Source: JBPCOI01 sp051000395
GTDB lineage: Bacteria > Actinomycetota > Actinomycetes > Mycobacteriales > Jatrophihabitantaceae
Reading direction: 5' to 3'
Assembly: GCA_051000395.1 (NCBI GenBank)
Contig: JBPCOI010000041.1
Span: 56,167 to 120,166, forward strand
DNA length: 64,000 bases
Made by a program: the position numbers and the translations under genes. Shown piece by piece: positions 36,401-45,786 of the stretch. Under the pieces are notes generated by a model, which was given only the letters and a program-made list of their open reading frames with translations, was not told the origin of the DNA and ran no database searches. The stretch's first letter is position 1; each line of letters opens with the position of its first letter.

Positions 36401-37627
36401 TCAGGCCGTGCCGTCGTAGCCGGCAAGGAAAACACCGATGCGGGAGATGGCCTCGGTGAGGTCGTCAGCGCGTGGCAGGGTGACGATCCGCAGATGGTCG
36501 GGTGAGGGCCAGTTGAAGCCGGTGCCCTGTACGACCAGGACGTGCTGTTCACGCAGCAGTTGCAGCACGAACTGTTGGTCATCGCGGATGGGATATCGCT
36601 CGGGGTCCAGGCGCGGGAACACGTACAGCGCACCCCGGGGCCGCACGCAGGTCACGCCGGGGATCTCGTGCAACGCGGCGAGGGCCGCGTCGCGTTGTTC
36701 GCGCAGCCGGCCGCCGGGCAGCACGAGGTCGTGGATGCTCTGCCGGCCGCCGAGCGCGACCTGAATGGCGTGCTGCGCCGGGACGTTCGCGCACAGCCGC
36801 ATGTTCGCCAGCACCGCGAGTCCCTCGAGGTAGCTGCTCGCGTGCCGCTTCGGCCCGGTGACCAGCAGCCACCCGGACCGGAACCCGGCGAGCCGGTAGG
36901 CCTTCGACAGGCCGTTGAACGTCAGCGTCAGCACGTCGGGCGCTACGACCGCAAACGGCACGTGCTGCGCGTCGTCGTAGAGGATCTTGTCGTAGATCTC
37001 GTCCGCCAGCACGACCAGGCCGTGGGCCCGCGCCAGGTCCGCGATCGCGTCGAGTACCGCCCGGGGGTATACAGCGCCGGTGGGGTTGTTCGGGTTGATG
37101 ACCACGATCGCCTTGCTGCGTGGGGTGATCCTCGCGGCGAGGTCGTCGATGTCCGGCAGCCAGCCACTGGCTTCCTCGCAGCGATAGTGCACAGCGGTCC
37201 CCCCCGCGAGGCAGGTCGACGCCGTCCACAGCGGGTAGTCCGGTGCGGGCACGAGTACCTCGTCACCGTCGTCGAGCATCGCCTGCAGCGACATGGTGAT
37301 CAGCTCGCTGACCCCGTTGCCGAGCCACACATCCTCGACGTCGACGCCTTCGACGCCGCGATCCTGGTAATGCGCCACGACCGAAGTCCGCGCGGACAAC
37401 AGGCCCTGCGAGTCGCAATACCCTTGTGCGGTAGGCAGGTTGCGGATGACGTCGACCAGGATTTCGTCGGGGGCGTCGAACCCGAACGGCGCGGGGTTGC
37501 CGATGTTGAGCTTGATGATCCGCCGGCCCTCTTCCTCGAGCCGCTTCGCCTCCTCGAGCACCGGGCCGCGGATGTCGTAGCAGACGTCGGCGAGCTTGCG
37601 CGATTGCCTCAGGTCCACAGCCGACAC
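36401..37627 (-). CDS. PLP-dependent aminotransferase, AlaT/AspC-like
   Basis: 408 residues from GTG 37627 (ATG 37666 gives 13 more residues). Fold-type I: early QSRKLADVCYDIRGPVLEEA, substrate LNIGNPAPFGF, PLP-binding INPNNPTGAVYP, ADEIYDKILYDD, and the Schiff-base lysine in NGLSKAYRLAGFRSGW. The KLADVCYDIRGPV start is typical of glutamate-pyruvate (AlaT) aminotransferases, Rv0337c-like. It makes alanine from pyruvate and glutamate, possibly serving branched-chain keto acids too. Divergent from the nitroreductase gene. Confidence 0.9.
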   Translation of the reverse strand: MSAVDLRQSRKLADVCYDIRGPVLEEAKRLEEEGRRIIKLNIGNPAPFGFDAPDEILVDVIRNLPTAQGYCDSQGLLSARTSVVAHYQDRGVEGVDVEDVWLGNGVSELITMSLQAMLDDGDEVLVPAPDYPLWTASTCLAGGTAVHYRCEEASGWLPDIDDLAARITPRSKAIVVINPNNPTGAVYPRAVLDAIADLARAHGLVVLADEIYDKILYDDAQHVPFAVVAPDVLTLTFNGLSKAYRLAGFRSGWLLVTGPKRHASSYLEGLAVLANMRLCANVPAQHAIQVALGGRQSIHDLVLPGGRLREQRDAALAALHEIPGVTCVRPRGALYVFPRLDPERYPIRDDQQFVLQLLREQHVLVVQGTGFNWPSPDHLRIVTLPRADDLTEAISRIGVFLAGYDGTA

Positions 37628-37691
37628 GATCGCACACCCGCAGCGGCGCACGACATCGGATATCACGCCGCGCGCATGGCAGGGTGAGGGG

Positions 37692-38294
37692 ATGGAACTG
37701 ACCGACGCGGTCCGCCGGCGCCGGATGGTCCGCGCGTACGACCCGGACCGCCCGCTGTCGCGCGAGACCCTCGACGGACTGCTCGCGCTCGCGGTGCAGG
37801 CGCCGTCCGCGGGCTACACCCAGGGCTGGCGATTCCTCGTACTGGACGACATAACGTCCCGCGCCGCGTTCTGGCGGGCGACCGCCGACGGGCCGCCCGA
37901 CCCGTGGCTGCAGCGGATGCAGACCGCGCCCGCGCTGATCGTCTGTTTCTCCGACAAGAGTGCGTACCTGGAGCGTTACGCCGAGCCGGACAAGGGCTGG
38001 ACCGACCGCGCCGAGGCCCGCTGGCCGGTGCCTTACTGGCACATCGACACCGGTATGGCCGCGCTGATCCTGCTGCTGGGCGCCCAGGACGCCGGGCTCG
38101 GCGCCTGCTTCTTCGGAGTGCCCGCCGAGCACTGGGACGCATTGCGAAGCGCCTTCGCCGTGCCGGCGCAGCTGTCGCCGGTCGGCGTGGTGAGCCTCGG
38201 CTATCCCGCTGCGGACGTCCGCTCGCCCTCACTGAAGCGAGGGCGCAAACGCCTCGCAGACGTGGTGGCCTACGGCTCGTTCGGGGCCGGCTGA
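37692..38294 (+). CDS. Nitroreductase-family FMN protein
   Basis: 200 residues from ATG 37692. N-terminal [20 protein letters not shown] carries the FMN-phosphate-binding Arg pair, [20 protein letters not shown] the FMN ring region, and [20 protein letters not shown] the C-terminal FMN contact. This subgroup includes F420- or NADPH-dependent reductases; the substrate is unknown. It ends inside the last codons of convergent parB (25-bp overlap). Confidence 0.85.
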   Translation: MELTDAVRRRRMVRAYDPDRPLSRETLDGLLALAVQAPSAGYTQGWRFLVLDDITSRAAFWRATADGPPDPWLQRMQTAPALIVCFSDKSAYLERYAEPDKGWTDRAEARWPVPYWHIDTGMAALILLLGAQDAGLGACFFGVPAEHWDALRSAFAVPAQLSPVGVVSLGYPAADVRSPSLKRGRKRLADVVAYGSFGAG

Positions 38295-39331
38295 ACCTCG
38301 CGACGCCGTCGCGTGGCCAGTTGCGGAGCCATTACGGCGACGATCCGCTCCAGGTCGTCGACGGAGGCGAACTCGACGGTGATCTTGCCCTTGCGACGGC
38401 CGAGCTCCACGCGGACCCGGGTGTCGAAGGCGTCCGACAGCTTGTCCGCCAGTTCAGCGACAGCGGGCGCGGTGGCGCGATGCGTCGCCGGCCGGCGCGT
38501 GGCCTTGCGCTCGGCGTGGCCGCTGGCGTGCAGCGAGACCAGTTCCTCGGTGGCGCGCACCGAGAGACCCTCGGCCACTATCCGGGCGGCGAGCTCGTCC
38601 TGCGCGTCGCTGTCCTCCAAGCCGAGCAGGGCGCGGGCGTGGCCGGCGGAGAGCACGCCCGCGGCGACGCGGCGCTGTACCGGCACCGGCAGGCCCAGCA
38701 GCCGGATCGTGTTGCTGACCTGGGGACGGCTACGACCCAGTCGGTGCGCGAGCTCGTCGTGCGTGCTGCCGAACTCTGCGAGCAGTTGCTGGTAGGCAGC
38801 GGCCTCCTCCAGCGGGTTCAGCTGGGCCCTGTGGATGTTCTCCAGCAGCGCGTCGCGCAGCATTGCGTCGTCGGCCGTGGAACGGATGATGGCTGGCACG
38901 GTGGCCAGTCCTGCCGCCTGCGCGGCGCGCAGCCGGCGCTCCCCCATGACCAGCTCGTATCCGTCGGCATCGGCCCGGACCACGATCGGCTGCAGCACCC
39001 CGAACTCGCGCACGGAGTGGGTGAGCTCGGCCAGCGAGTCCTCGTCGAACACCTGACGCGGCTGCCGGGCATTGGGGTGGATCGCGGTGATCGTCAGCTC
39101 GGCGAAGCTGGCGCCCTCGACCTCGCGCAGGGCCCCGTCGGCGAGGCCACCGCTCGTCGGTTGGCCAGCTCCCGCCGTGCCCGGTGCGGCCACGGCTGCG
39201 GGGTCGCCCGGCGCAGCGGCTGCCGGGTCGCTCGGCTCCGCGCCTGCGTCGCTCGGCCGGTTCGGCGGCGCCGTCGGGATCAGCGCGCCCAGTCCCCGAC
39301 CGAGCCCGCCGCGACGGTTCTTGTTACTCAC
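38270..39331 (-). CDS. parB: Chromosome-partitioning protein ParB
   Basis: 353 residues from GTG 39331 ([18 protein letters not shown], the conserved start). An Ala/Pro-rich linker (about 20-70) leads to the CTP-binding/ParB-N domain ([21 protein letters not shown], quoted as [13 protein letters not shown]), with the [12 protein letters not shown] motif and [21 protein letters not shown]. The HTH follows ([19 protein letters not shown]), then a C-terminal dimerisation helix. It binds parS and slides as a CTP clamp. It overlaps the parA 3' end by 8 bp; its targets are within parA itself. Confidence 0.97.
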   Translation of the reverse strand: MSNKNRRGGLGRGLGALIPTAPPNRPSDAGAEPSDPAAAAPGDPAAVAAPGTAGAGQPTSGGLADGALREVEGASFAELTITAIHPNARQPRQVFDEDSLAELTHSVREFGVLQPIVVRADADGYELVMGERRLRAAQAAGLATVPAIIRSTADDAMLRDALLENIHRAQLNPLEEAAAYQQLLAEFGSTHDELAHRLGRSRPQVSNTIRLLGLPVPVQRRVAAGVLSAGHARALLGLEDSDAQDELAARIVAEGLSVRATEELVSLHASGHAERKATRRPATHRATAPAVAELADKLSDAFDTRVRVELGRRKGKITVEFASVDDLERIVAVMAPQLATRRRREVQPAPNEP

Positions 39332-40349
39332 GCGTCCTCCTGGCTCGCTGCGCGATCTCGTGTGCCGCCTGAAGGTAGCCGACGGCGCCACGCGAGCCCG
39401 GATCGTAGGTCAGCACCGTCTGCCCGAAGCCCGGCGCCTCCGAGACCCGGACGTTGCGCGGGATGACGGGCGTGAGCACCAGTTCCCCGAAGTGGCGGCG
39501 CACCTCCTCGGCCACCTGGTCGGCCAGGCGGGTGCGGCTGTCGTACATCGTGAGCAGCACGGTCGTCACTTCCAGGGCTGGGTTGAGGTGCGAGGTGACG
39601 AGCTCCACGGTGTTGAGCAGTTGCGCCAGCCCCTCGAGCGCGTAGTACTCGCACTGGATCGGGATCAGCACTTCGCGCGCCGCGACCAGGGCGTTGAGGG
39701 TCAGCAGGCCCAGCGACGGCGGGCAGTCGATGATGAGGTAATCCGGCGGGTCCGGCTGCGCCAGGAAGGCGGTCACCGCCCGCTGCAAGCGGTACTCGCG
39801 CGCGACCTGCGAGGCCAGTTCGATGTCCGCTCCGGCAAGATCCAAGGTGGCTGGCACGCACCGCAGGGACGGGGCGAACTGCGCGGCCACGGCCACCTCC
39901 GCCAACGGCCGGGCGCCCAGCAGGACGTCGTAGATCGAGCCGGTGCCCACCGGGTGCTCGATTCCGAGGGCGGTGCTTGCGTTGCCCTGCGGATCGAGGT
40001 CGACGACCAGCACCCGTAGGCCGTGCAGGGCCAGCGCCGCTGCCAGGTTCACCGCGCTGGTGGTCTTGCCCACGCCGCCCTTCTGATTGGCAACGGTGAT
40101 GACCCGAGTGCCGTCCGGACGGGGCCACTCTTCCTGGCGCAGGTTGAGCACCTGAACCGCCCGGGCGGCTTCTCGGGCGATCGGCGTATCGAATTCCTGG
40201 GCACCGTGCTCACGGCAGGTTTCACGTGAAACGGCGCCGGCCTCGGTTTCACGTGCAACGTCGCCCGGTTCGGACTCAGGTGAAACGGCGCCCGGTTCGG
40301 TTTCACGTGAAACGGCGCGCGTCGTCTCGGCGCCGCCCGGCTCAGTCAT
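39324..40349 (-). CDS. parA: Chromosome-partitioning ATPase ParA with repeat-encoded N-terminal extension
   Basis: 341 residues. The deviant Walker [14 protein letters not shown]-motif [10 protein letters not shown] and Walker [12 protein letters not shown] define the ParA/MinD ATPase that moves ParB-parS complexes over the nucleoid. Before the ATPase lies an approximately 75-residue extension containing four 9-residue repeats ([36 protein letters not shown]; residues 12-47). Their DNA is a parS array. It overlaps rsmG by 8 bp. A start nearer the ATPase (GTG of VLNLRQEEW, about residue 68) would make the array 5' untranslated, but the 27-bp, frame-preserving period favours coding. Confidence 0.95.
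   Translation of the reverse strand: MTEPGGAETTRAVSRETEPGAVSPESEPGDVARETEAGAVSRETCREHGAQEFDTPIAREAARAVQVLNLRQEEWPRPDGTRVITVANQKGGVGKTTSAVNLAAALALHGLRVLVVDLDPQGNASTALGIEHPVGTGSIYDVLLGARPLAEVAVAAQFAPSLRCVPATLDLAGADIELASQVAREYRLQRAVTAFLAQPDPPDYLIIDCPPSLGLLTLNALVAAREVLIPIQCEYYALEGLAQLLNTVELVTSHLNPALEVTTVLLTMYDSRTRLADQVAEEVRRHFGELVLTPVIPRNVRVSEAPGFGQTVLTYDPGSRGAVGYLQAAHEIAQRARRTRE
40219..40313. promoter_or_regulatory. parS: parS array: four ParB-binding sites with 27-bp period inside parA
   Basis: GTTTCACGTGAAAC is perfect at 40219-40232 and 40300-40313. Degenerate copies are at 40246-40259 (GTTTCACGTGCAAC, one change) and 40273-40286 (GACTCAGGTGAAAC, three changes). All four start exactly 27 bp apart. 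The perfect sequence is the widely conserved bacterial parS. Clustering 4 kb from dnaA fits the origin-proximal centromere. Confidence 0.95.
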
Positions 40350-41013
40350 GGTTCCCTCTCGTCACTGGCAGGGCTGCCCGCCGGATGACGACGACCAGCG
40401 TTGGCTGGCTGAGCTCGCTCGCGCCGCAGGCCACCACCTCGGCGTCCCGACCGCCCGCGCGCTCGATCGCCGCGCGATACCGTCCGAGCTCCACTTCGGC
40501 CGTCGTGCCCTTCATTGCCAGCAAGTGGCCGCCGGCCTGTAGCAGCGGCAGGCACCATCCCACAAGCCGGTCCAACGGCGCTACTGCCCGCGCCGTCACC
40601 CAGGCGGCGTCGCCGACCGCAGCGCGCAGCCCGGGCTCCTCGGCGCGGCCCCGCACCACCCGCACGGCATCGGCCAGCCCCAGCGTGTCGATCACGCCGG
40701 ACAGGAACTCGACCCGGCGCTGGGCCGGTTCGACCAGCTCGACCCGAAGGTCCGGACGCCTGATCGCCACCGCGAGCCCGGGCAGCCCCGCGCCGCTACC
40801 GACGTCGACGAGCCGTGCGTTCGGTGGCAGCAGCTCGCTGAGCACCGCGCAGTTCAGCAGGTGCCGCTCCCAGATCCGCTCGGGCTCGCGCGGTCCCAGC
40901 AACCCCCGGGTGACCGCATCGCCGGTGAGCAGCGTGGCATAGCGCTCGGCCAGCTCGACACGCTCACCGAACACTGCGCGCGCCCGTGCCGGCGACACCT
41001 CGAGTGCCATCAT
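40342..41013 (-). CDS. rsmG: 16S rRNA (guanine527-N7)-methyltransferase RsmG/GidB
   Basis: 223 residues from ATG 41013 (ATG 41010 also possible). SAM-binding motif [17 protein letters not shown], then [23 protein letters not shown] and [20 protein letters not shown] (quoted as [12 protein letters not shown]). It methylates G527 of 16S rRNA; its loss confers low-level streptomycin resistance in several bacteria. The stop overlaps the parA start region, as in the conserved gidB-parA-parB order. Confidence 0.95.
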   Translation of the reverse strand: MMALEVSPARARAVFGERVELAERYATLLTGDAVTRGLLGPREPERIWERHLLNCAVLSELLPPNARLVDVGSGAGLPGLAVAIRRPDLRVELVEPAQRRVEFLSGVIDTLGLADAVRVVRGRAEEPGLRAAVGDAAWVTARAVAPLDRLVGWCLPLLQAGGHLLAMKGTTAEVELGRYRAAIERAGGRDAEVVACGASELSQPTLVVVIRRAALPVTRGNHD

Positions 41014-41074
41014 GTCGCTTGCCTCGTTCGGAGCAGGTACCTCCTGCCCGATCGGACGCTCGGGAGGCAGGCGT

Positions 41075-41602
41075 TCACCGGTCCACAAGAACGACCACGC
41101 GCCGGTTCGGCTCCTCCCCCTCGGACTCGCTGCGCACCCCGTCGATCGCGGCGACCGCATCGTGGACGACCTTGCGCTCGAACGGGTTCATCGGTGCCAG
41201 CCGGGCCTGCTCCCCGGAGTCGAGTACCCGGGTCGCGGTCTCCGTGGCCAGGGCGCCCAGCTCGTCGCGGCGGGCCTGCCGGTGACCGCTGACGTCCAGC
41301 ATCAGCCGGCTGCGGGCGCCGGTCTTCTGCTGCACCGCGAGGCGGGTCAGCTCCTGCAGCGCGTCGAGCGTCTCGCCCCGGGCGCCGACCAGCGACTGCA
41401 GCCCGCTGCCGACGATCGCCACGACGGCGCGCTCGTTCTCGACGTCGAGGTCGATGTCGCCGTCGAAGTCGACGATGTCCAGCAGCCGTTCGAGGTAGTC
41501 GGCCGCGATGTCGCCCTCCTGCACGAGCTGGGCATTCGGGTCGTCCTGGCTGGCGCTCGCATCGGTGTCGCTCGGGTCGGTCTCGACGTCGGTCTCGCTC
41601 AC
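41075..41602 (-). CDS. jag: KH-R3H RNA-binding protein Jag/KhpB
   Basis: 175 residues from GTG 41602; the frame is open through yidC but similarity starts here. An acidic N-terminus (about 1-25) replaces the Jag_N domain. The KH-like domain (LDIVDFDGDIDLDVENERAV; GLQSLVGARGETLDALQELT) spans about 35-105, and the R3H domain contains RDELGALATETATRVLDSGE and ends NRRVVVLVDR. Cytoplasmic RNA-binding protein, conserved beside yidC (Rv3920c). Confidence 0.93.
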   Translation of the reverse strand: MSETDVETDPSDTDASASQDDPNAQLVQEGDIAADYLERLLDIVDFDGDIDLDVENERAVVAIVGSGLQSLVGARGETLDALQELTRLAVQQKTGARSRLMLDVSGHRQARRDELGALATETATRVLDSGEQARLAPMNPFERKVVHDAVAAIDGVRSESEGEEPNRRVVVLVDR

Positions 41603-41679
41603 GGTGCCGGTTCCTCTCGGGGTGCTGTAGCCGGAATGGTGCCAGGCGTCCGCCGCGGTGACGGCCGCGGCCGGTGCCG

Positions 41680-42765
41680 CTAGCGCCGCTTCTTGGCCTG
41701 GGTGGGCCGCTTGGCCGGGGGGCGCTTGCCGGCCGGGCGCTGCGGGCGCTGCCCGGGACGCGGCGCGCTGCGCTGGCCCGGGGGGATAACGGTGTCCGCA
41801 GACGCCTCCTCGGTACGAGCCGGCGGCGGTGCCGGGCCGTCGAGCACGTCCACGCCCTTGATCAGCGAGGTCTTGCCCTTCGCCGGCCGTACCGGTCGCT
41901 GGCCGGGTTTGGGGGCGAGCGCAGCGCCGACCGTGGTGGCGGTGCTCGGAGCCGTGTCGGCGGTGTGCGGATGGAACTTGTTGATGTAGAGCTGCTGACC
42001 CATCGTCCAGGTGTTGCTCGTGAACCAGTACAGCAGCACGCCGAGCGGGAAGAACAGGCCGGAGCCCAGCGTGCCGACCGGGATCAGGTACATCATCAGC
42101 TTCTGGATGGTGGCCGCGGTGCCCTCGGGCGGCGTCAGCGCGCCGACCCGCACCAGCCGCTGGGTCATGTACGTCGCGCCCGCGCTGACCAGCACCAGGA
42201 TGACGATCACCACTCGGGTGATGCCCACCGCGCCGTGCAGCTGACCGATCTGGTGCGCGGTGTCGGTGAGCCGGGCGGCGAGCGGCGCGCCGAACAGCTT
42301 GGCCTGGGCCGCGCTGCAGGTCTCGCCCGCCTTGAACGTGTAGAGCTGCAGGACGCTGCTGGTGTGGTTGCCCGAGTTGCACAGCGTGATGGAGTTCGAC
42401 ATGTGCCGCAGCACGTGATAGAGGCCGATGAAGATCGGGAACTGCAGGAACATCGGCAGGCAGCCCGAGAGTGGATTGAAGCCCTCGTCCTGCTGCAGCT
42501 TCATCATCTGCCGCTGCATCTCGGCCTTGTCGTCCTTGTGCTTCTTGCGCAGCGCCTGGATCTTGGGTTGCATCTGCTGCATGTGCCGCTGGTACTTGAC
42601 CTGCTTGACGAACAGCCGGAACAGCAGCAACCGCGCGGTGACGACGAGGAAGATGATCGACAGCGCCCAGTTCAGGCCGCCGTTCGGGTCCATGCCCAGG
42701 AAGTTGAACAGGTGGTGCCACTGCAGCAGCACCCACGAGACCGCGGTGTAGAGGAAGTCGAGCAC
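41680..42765 (-). CDS. yidC: Membrane-protein insertase YidC
   Basis: 361 residues from GTG 42765 (VLDFLYTAVSWVLLQWHHLF). Five hydrophobic segments are expected in the Oxa1/YidC core: first helix 1-25, NGGLNWALSIIFLVVTARLLL with the conserved positively charged groove Arg, the coiled hairpin KYQRHMQQMQPKIQALRKKHKDDKAEM (quoted in part: MQQMQPKIQALRKKHKDD), then NPLSGCLPMFLQFPIFIGLY and TGLFFPLGVLLYWFTSN-like C-terminal helices. The about 90-residue Pro/Arg/Lys tail is probably ribosome-binding. It inserts proteins with or without Sec. Part of the rpmH-rnpA-yidD-yidC cluster. Confidence 0.94.
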   Translation of the reverse strand: MLDFLYTAVSWVLLQWHHLFNFLGMDPNGGLNWALSIIFLVVTARLLLFRLFVKQVKYQRHMQQMQPKIQALRKKHKDDKAEMQRQMMKLQQDEGFNPLSGCLPMFLQFPIFIGLYHVLRHMSNSITLCNSGNHTSSVLQLYTFKAGETCSAAQAKLFGAPLAARLTDTAHQIGQLHGAVGITRVVIVILVLVSAGATYMTQRLVRVGALTPPEGTAATIQKLMMYLIPVGTLGSGLFFPLGVLLYWFTSNTWTMGQQLYINKFHPHTADTAPSTATTVGAALAPKPGQRPVRPAKGKTSLIKGVDVLDGPAPPPARTEEASADTVIPPGQRSAPRPGQRPQRPAGKRPPAKRPTQAKKRR

Positions 42766-42775
42766 TACAGCACTC

Positions 42776-43060
42776 CTAGGCGGCCGGCCGGACGGACCGG
42801 GACGAGGCAACGGACCTGGGTCTCCGCTGGGCAACGAGCGGGGGCACCGGGTCGTGCCCGCCGGCGTGCCAGGGGTGGCAGCGCAGTAGCCGCCCCAGGG
42901 CGAGCCGGCCGCCGCGCGCCAGGCCGAAACGCTCGATGGCCTCGATGGCGTAGGCGCTGCACGTCGGGGTGTAGCGGCACGACGGTGCACGCGACGGGCT
43001 GATCACGAGGCGGTAGCCGCGGATGACCGCCACCGTGGCGCGCGCGACGGGCCGGCTCAC
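42776..43060 (-). CDS. yidD: Membrane protein insertion efficiency factor YidD
   Basis: 94 residues. The family signature [28 protein letters not shown] (quoted as [16 protein letters not shown] and [11 protein letters not shown]) contains the conserved cysteines; [16 protein letters not shown] adds the third. Small amphipathic membrane-associated protein assisting YidC. It overlaps rnpA by 4 bp and is 10 bp from yidC. Confidence 0.93.
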   Translation of the reverse strand: MSRPVARATVAVIRGYRLVISPSRAPSCRYTPTCSAYAIEAIERFGLARGGRLALGRLLRCHPWHAGGHDPVPPLVAQRRPRSVASSRSVRPAA

Positions 43061-43395
43061 CGTAGCGCCAGCCGCGACAGCGCGGCGTCCAGATCGCGGC
43101 CGAGTTCCGCGGACGCGGCAGTGCCCGCTTCCGGCAGCGCCCGGACGACCGTGCCGCTGCCCGCCGGAAGCGACGCGAGCCGCTGGGCGAGTTGGGCCCG
43201 CAACCGGCGGCTGACCCGGTGCCGCACGACGCTACCGCCGACCGCTCGGCCCACCACGAGGCCCACGAGCGGGTGCCCGGCGCGCAACGCAGCGCGGTGA
43301 TGCACGACGAGGCAGCCGCGGCGGACACGCCCACCCGAGCGGAGCACCGTGGTGAACTCCGTCGAGCGACGCATCCGGTTGGCCGATGGGAGCAC
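43057..43395 (-). CDS. rnpA: Ribonuclease P protein component
   Basis: 112 residues from GTG 43395 ([21 protein letters not shown]). The basic RNA-binding region [18 protein letters not shown] is the RNase P RNR signature. It partners with the RNase P RNA to mature tRNA 5' ends. The frame extends upstream over rpmH, but the family start and the rpmH spacing fix GTG 43395. In the rpmH-rnpA-yidD-yidC operon. Confidence 0.93.
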   Translation of the reverse strand: MLPSANRMRRSTEFTTVLRSGGRVRRGCLVVHHRAALRAGHPLVGLVVGRAVGGSVVRHRVSRRLRAQLAQRLASLPAGSGTVVRALPEAGTAASAELGRDLDAALSRLALR

Positions 43396-43427
43396 GGGAC
43401 GCCGGTCCGAGCGGTCGGTGCGGCCGC

Positions 43428-43565
43428 TCAGGCCGACAGCTCGCTGCGGCCCTTGCGGCGGCGGGCGGAGACGATGGCGCGACCCGCGCGGGTGCGCATC
43501 CGCAACCGGAAGCCGTGCGTCTTGGCGCGGCGGCGGTTGTTCGGCTGGAAGGTGCGCTTGCTCAC
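43428..43565 (-). CDS. rpmH: 50S ribosomal protein L34
   Basis: 45 residues from GTG 43565 to TGA 43428. The start [20 protein letters not shown] and the basic C-terminus [15 protein letters not shown] are those of L34. First gene of the minus-strand operon divergent from dnaA. Confidence 0.97.
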   Translation of the reverse strand: MSKRTFQPNNRRRAKTHGFRLRMRTRAGRAIVSARRRKGRSELSA

Positions 43566-44045
43566 GGTCGGACTCCATCGCTATGACGAGCAGGTAGGTC
43601 GAGCAGCTGTGACGAGCGGTGCGTCCGCTCCGGCAAATGGACGTAGCGGTCAACGCGGTGACCAAGCTACGCCCGAGCCGGTTGGAGCGTGGAAGCAACG
43701 CCGGCGTGGGGGACGGCACCGGGCTGAACTCCACGAACCCTGCAACGCTACGGTTTGCGGCCGGGAAAGGTCAAACCAGCTCCCCGCAAAGCTCGGAAAG
43801 TAGCGCCCGGCGGGCCAGGTTCGGGCCCGACACGCCGATGCCTATTGTCGCGGCCGCATGGCCGCTGTTAGGTTCGCGCACCGTGTCACCCGACGTCGCG
43901 TGACACCCGGTCACGCACCGGGGGAGGGTTCTGCATACACAGTCTGTGGAGAACTCTGTGGATTTCGCGACGGCCGCTAGACCGTGAGATCGTCGGCAGG
44001 GCACTGAGCGCACGCCCAACGAAACACCTGGAGTGGACCCGATCC
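43566..44045. other. Intergenic region rpmH-dnaA (dnaA promoter region)
   Basis: 480 bp without a gene. It holds the rpmH promoter candidate; a dnaA promoter candidate (-35 TTGTCG 43845-43850, 17-nt spacer, -10 TTAGGT 43868-43873); a 7-bp dyad GTGTCAC/GTGACAC (43883-43889 and 43900-43906); and two DnaA-box-like elements on the minus strand, TTCTCCACA (43945-43953) and AAATCCACA (43957-43965). This suggests dnaA autoregulation and possibly a secondary part of the origin. The dnaA start GTG 44046 follows ACCTGGAG. Confidence 0.6.
43745..43774 (-). promoter_or_regulatory. Probable rpmH operon promoter
   Basis: On the minus strand, -35 TTGACC (43774-43769), 18-nt spacer, -10 TAGCGT (43750-43745). 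It leaves a leader of about 175 nt before rpmH. Matches the actinobacterial TTGACN/TANNNT consensus. Confidence 0.5.
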
Positions 44046-45497
44046 GTGGACGACCGATCAGAACTCGTCGCTGTGTGGAATCGGGCGAAAACCCGCTTTG
44101 ACGACAATACCCTTCGTCCGCAGCACAAGGCCTGGATCAGCCTGACCCGCCCGCTCGGCCTCGTCGAGGACACCGCGTTGCTCGCCGCGCCGAACGACTT
44201 CGCCAAGGACTACCTCGACAACCGGCTGCGGCCGATCATCGCCGCCGCCCTCAGCACCGAACTGGGCCGTGAGATCCGGGTCGCGGTCACCGTCCAGCAT
44301 CCCGACGAGCAGGGCGAGTTCGACGACGGTGAGGAGGTCAGCGCCGCCCACCCGGCCGCTGACCCGTTCGCCGAGCAGCCCGAGGAATGGACGCAACGGC
44401 GCAACGGCGCGCCGCAGCAGAACTACTACACCGCCGACCGCGCCCGTCCGGCCAGTGACCGTGACACCCGGCTGAATCCGAAATACACCTTCGACACCTT
44501 CGTTATCGGCTCGAGCAACCGCTTCACGCACGCCGCAGCGGTTGCGGTCGCGGAGGCGCCGGCACGCGCCTACAACCCATTGTTCATCTACGGCGACAGC
44601 GGCCTGGGCAAGACCCATCTGCTGCACGCGATCGGGCACTACGCGCAACGGCTGATGCCCGGACTGCGCACGCGGTACGTGTCCAGCGAGGAGTTCACCA
44701 ACGACTTCATCAACTCGGTGCGCGATGACAAGATGCAGGCCTTTCAGTCCCGTTACCGCTCCGTGGACCTGCTGCTCATCGACGACATCCAGTTCCTGGA
44801 GCGTGCCGAGCGCACCCAGGAGGAGTTCTTCCACCCCTTCAACACACTGCACAACGCCAACAAGCAGATCGTCATCAGTTCCGACAAGGCGCCGCGTCAA
44901 CTGTCCTCACTCGAGGACCGGCTGCGCACCCGCTTCGAGTGGGGATTGATCAGCGACGTGCAGGCGCCCGACCTGGAGACCCGCATCGCGATCCTGCGCA
45001 AGAAGGCCGCCCAGGAGGGCACGAACCTCCCGGCCGAGGTGCTCGAGTTCATCGCATCGAAGATCCAGAGCAACATCCGCGAACTCGAAGGTGCGCTGAT
45101 CCGGGTCACCGCCTTCGCCAGCCTGAACCGGCAGCTGGTCGAGATGCCGCTGGTCGAGATGGTGCTCAAGGACCTCATCAGCGAGTCCGACACTCCGGAG
45201 ATCACCGCCTCGATGATCATGGGGGTGACGGCCGAGTACTTCGCGATCTCGATCGACGACCTGACCGGCGGTTCGCGCAGCCGGGTACTCGTCGGTGCCC
45301 GGCAGATGGCGATGTACCTCTGCCGTGAGCTGACCGACCTCTCACTGCCCCGCATCGGCGAGAAGTTCGGCAACCGTGACCACACCACGGTGATGCACGC
45401 CGAGCGCAAGATCCGCGGGCAGATGACCGAGAAGCTGACGGTCTACAACCAGATCGCCGAGCTCACCAGCCGCATCAAGGTGCGGGCCCGCACGTGA
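44046..45497 (+). CDS. dnaA: Chromosomal replication initiator DnaA
   Basis: 483 residues from GTG 44046. Domain I (about 1-90), an acidic linker, then the AAA+ domain opening LNPKYTFDTFVIGSSNRFTH with Walker A GDSGLGKTHLLHA and Walker B LLLIDDIQFLE. Domain IV DNA-binding ends with the signature GNRDHTTVMHAERKI. It melts oriC and loads the helicase. The flanking non-coding regions both carry degenerate DnaA boxes. Confidence 0.98.
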   Translation: MDDRSELVAVWNRAKTRFDDNTLRPQHKAWISLTRPLGLVEDTALLAAPNDFAKDYLDNRLRPIIAAALSTELGREIRVAVTVQHPDEQGEFDDGEEVSAAHPAADPFAEQPEEWTQRRNGAPQQNYYTADRARPASDRDTRLNPKYTFDTFVIGSSNRFTHAAAVAVAEAPARAYNPLFIYGDSGLGKTHLLHAIGHYAQRLMPGLRTRYVSSEEFTNDFINSVRDDKMQAFQSRYRSVDLLLIDDIQFLERAERTQEEFFHPFNTLHNANKQIVISSDKAPRQLSSLEDRLRTRFEWGLISDVQAPDLETRIAILRKKAAQEGTNLPAEVLEFIASKIQSNIRELEGALIRVTAFASLNRQLVEMPLVEMVLKDLISESDTPEITASMIMGVTAEYFAISIDDLTGGSRSRVLVGARQMAMYLCRELTDLSLPRIGEKFGNRDHTTVMHAERKIRGQMTEKLTVYNQIAELTSRIKVRART

Positions 45498-45786
45498 GCA
45501 CTGGCGCCGGCGGCTGTGGGCAGTGCTGTGCAGAACTGCCCCGTCGCTGTGCAGGGGGCTGCCGCAGCGCCCGTCGTCCACCGGCGCTGCCTACGTCGGC
45601 AGGCGATAGCGGCGCGGCCGTCCACAGTCCTGTCGCCCGTGAACGCTAGCGTGGAAGCGGTTGTCCCCAGAATGCACAGCTGCGAAGACGACAGACGATG
45701 AAGCTCATCCATGACGGGAAACGACGAGAGCACACAGCAGGTTGGTTCTGGGGACGGCCCGGCAGCCGCACACCGATGGAGGCACC
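45498..45786. other. oriC: Probable oriC (dnaA-dnaN intergenic region)
   Basis: 289 bp between dnaA and dnaN, the usual actinobacterial oriC site. DnaA-box-like 9-mers (consensus TTGTCCACA): CCGTCCACA 45618-45626, TTGTCCCCA 45661-45669, TCGTCCACC 45574-45582; on the other strand CTGCCCACA (45515-45523) and TTCTGCACA (45527-45535). All deviate by one to three bases. The least GC-rich part is about 45660-45730. The switch of gene direction at dnaA supports an origin here. It also holds the dnaN leader. Confidence 0.75.
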
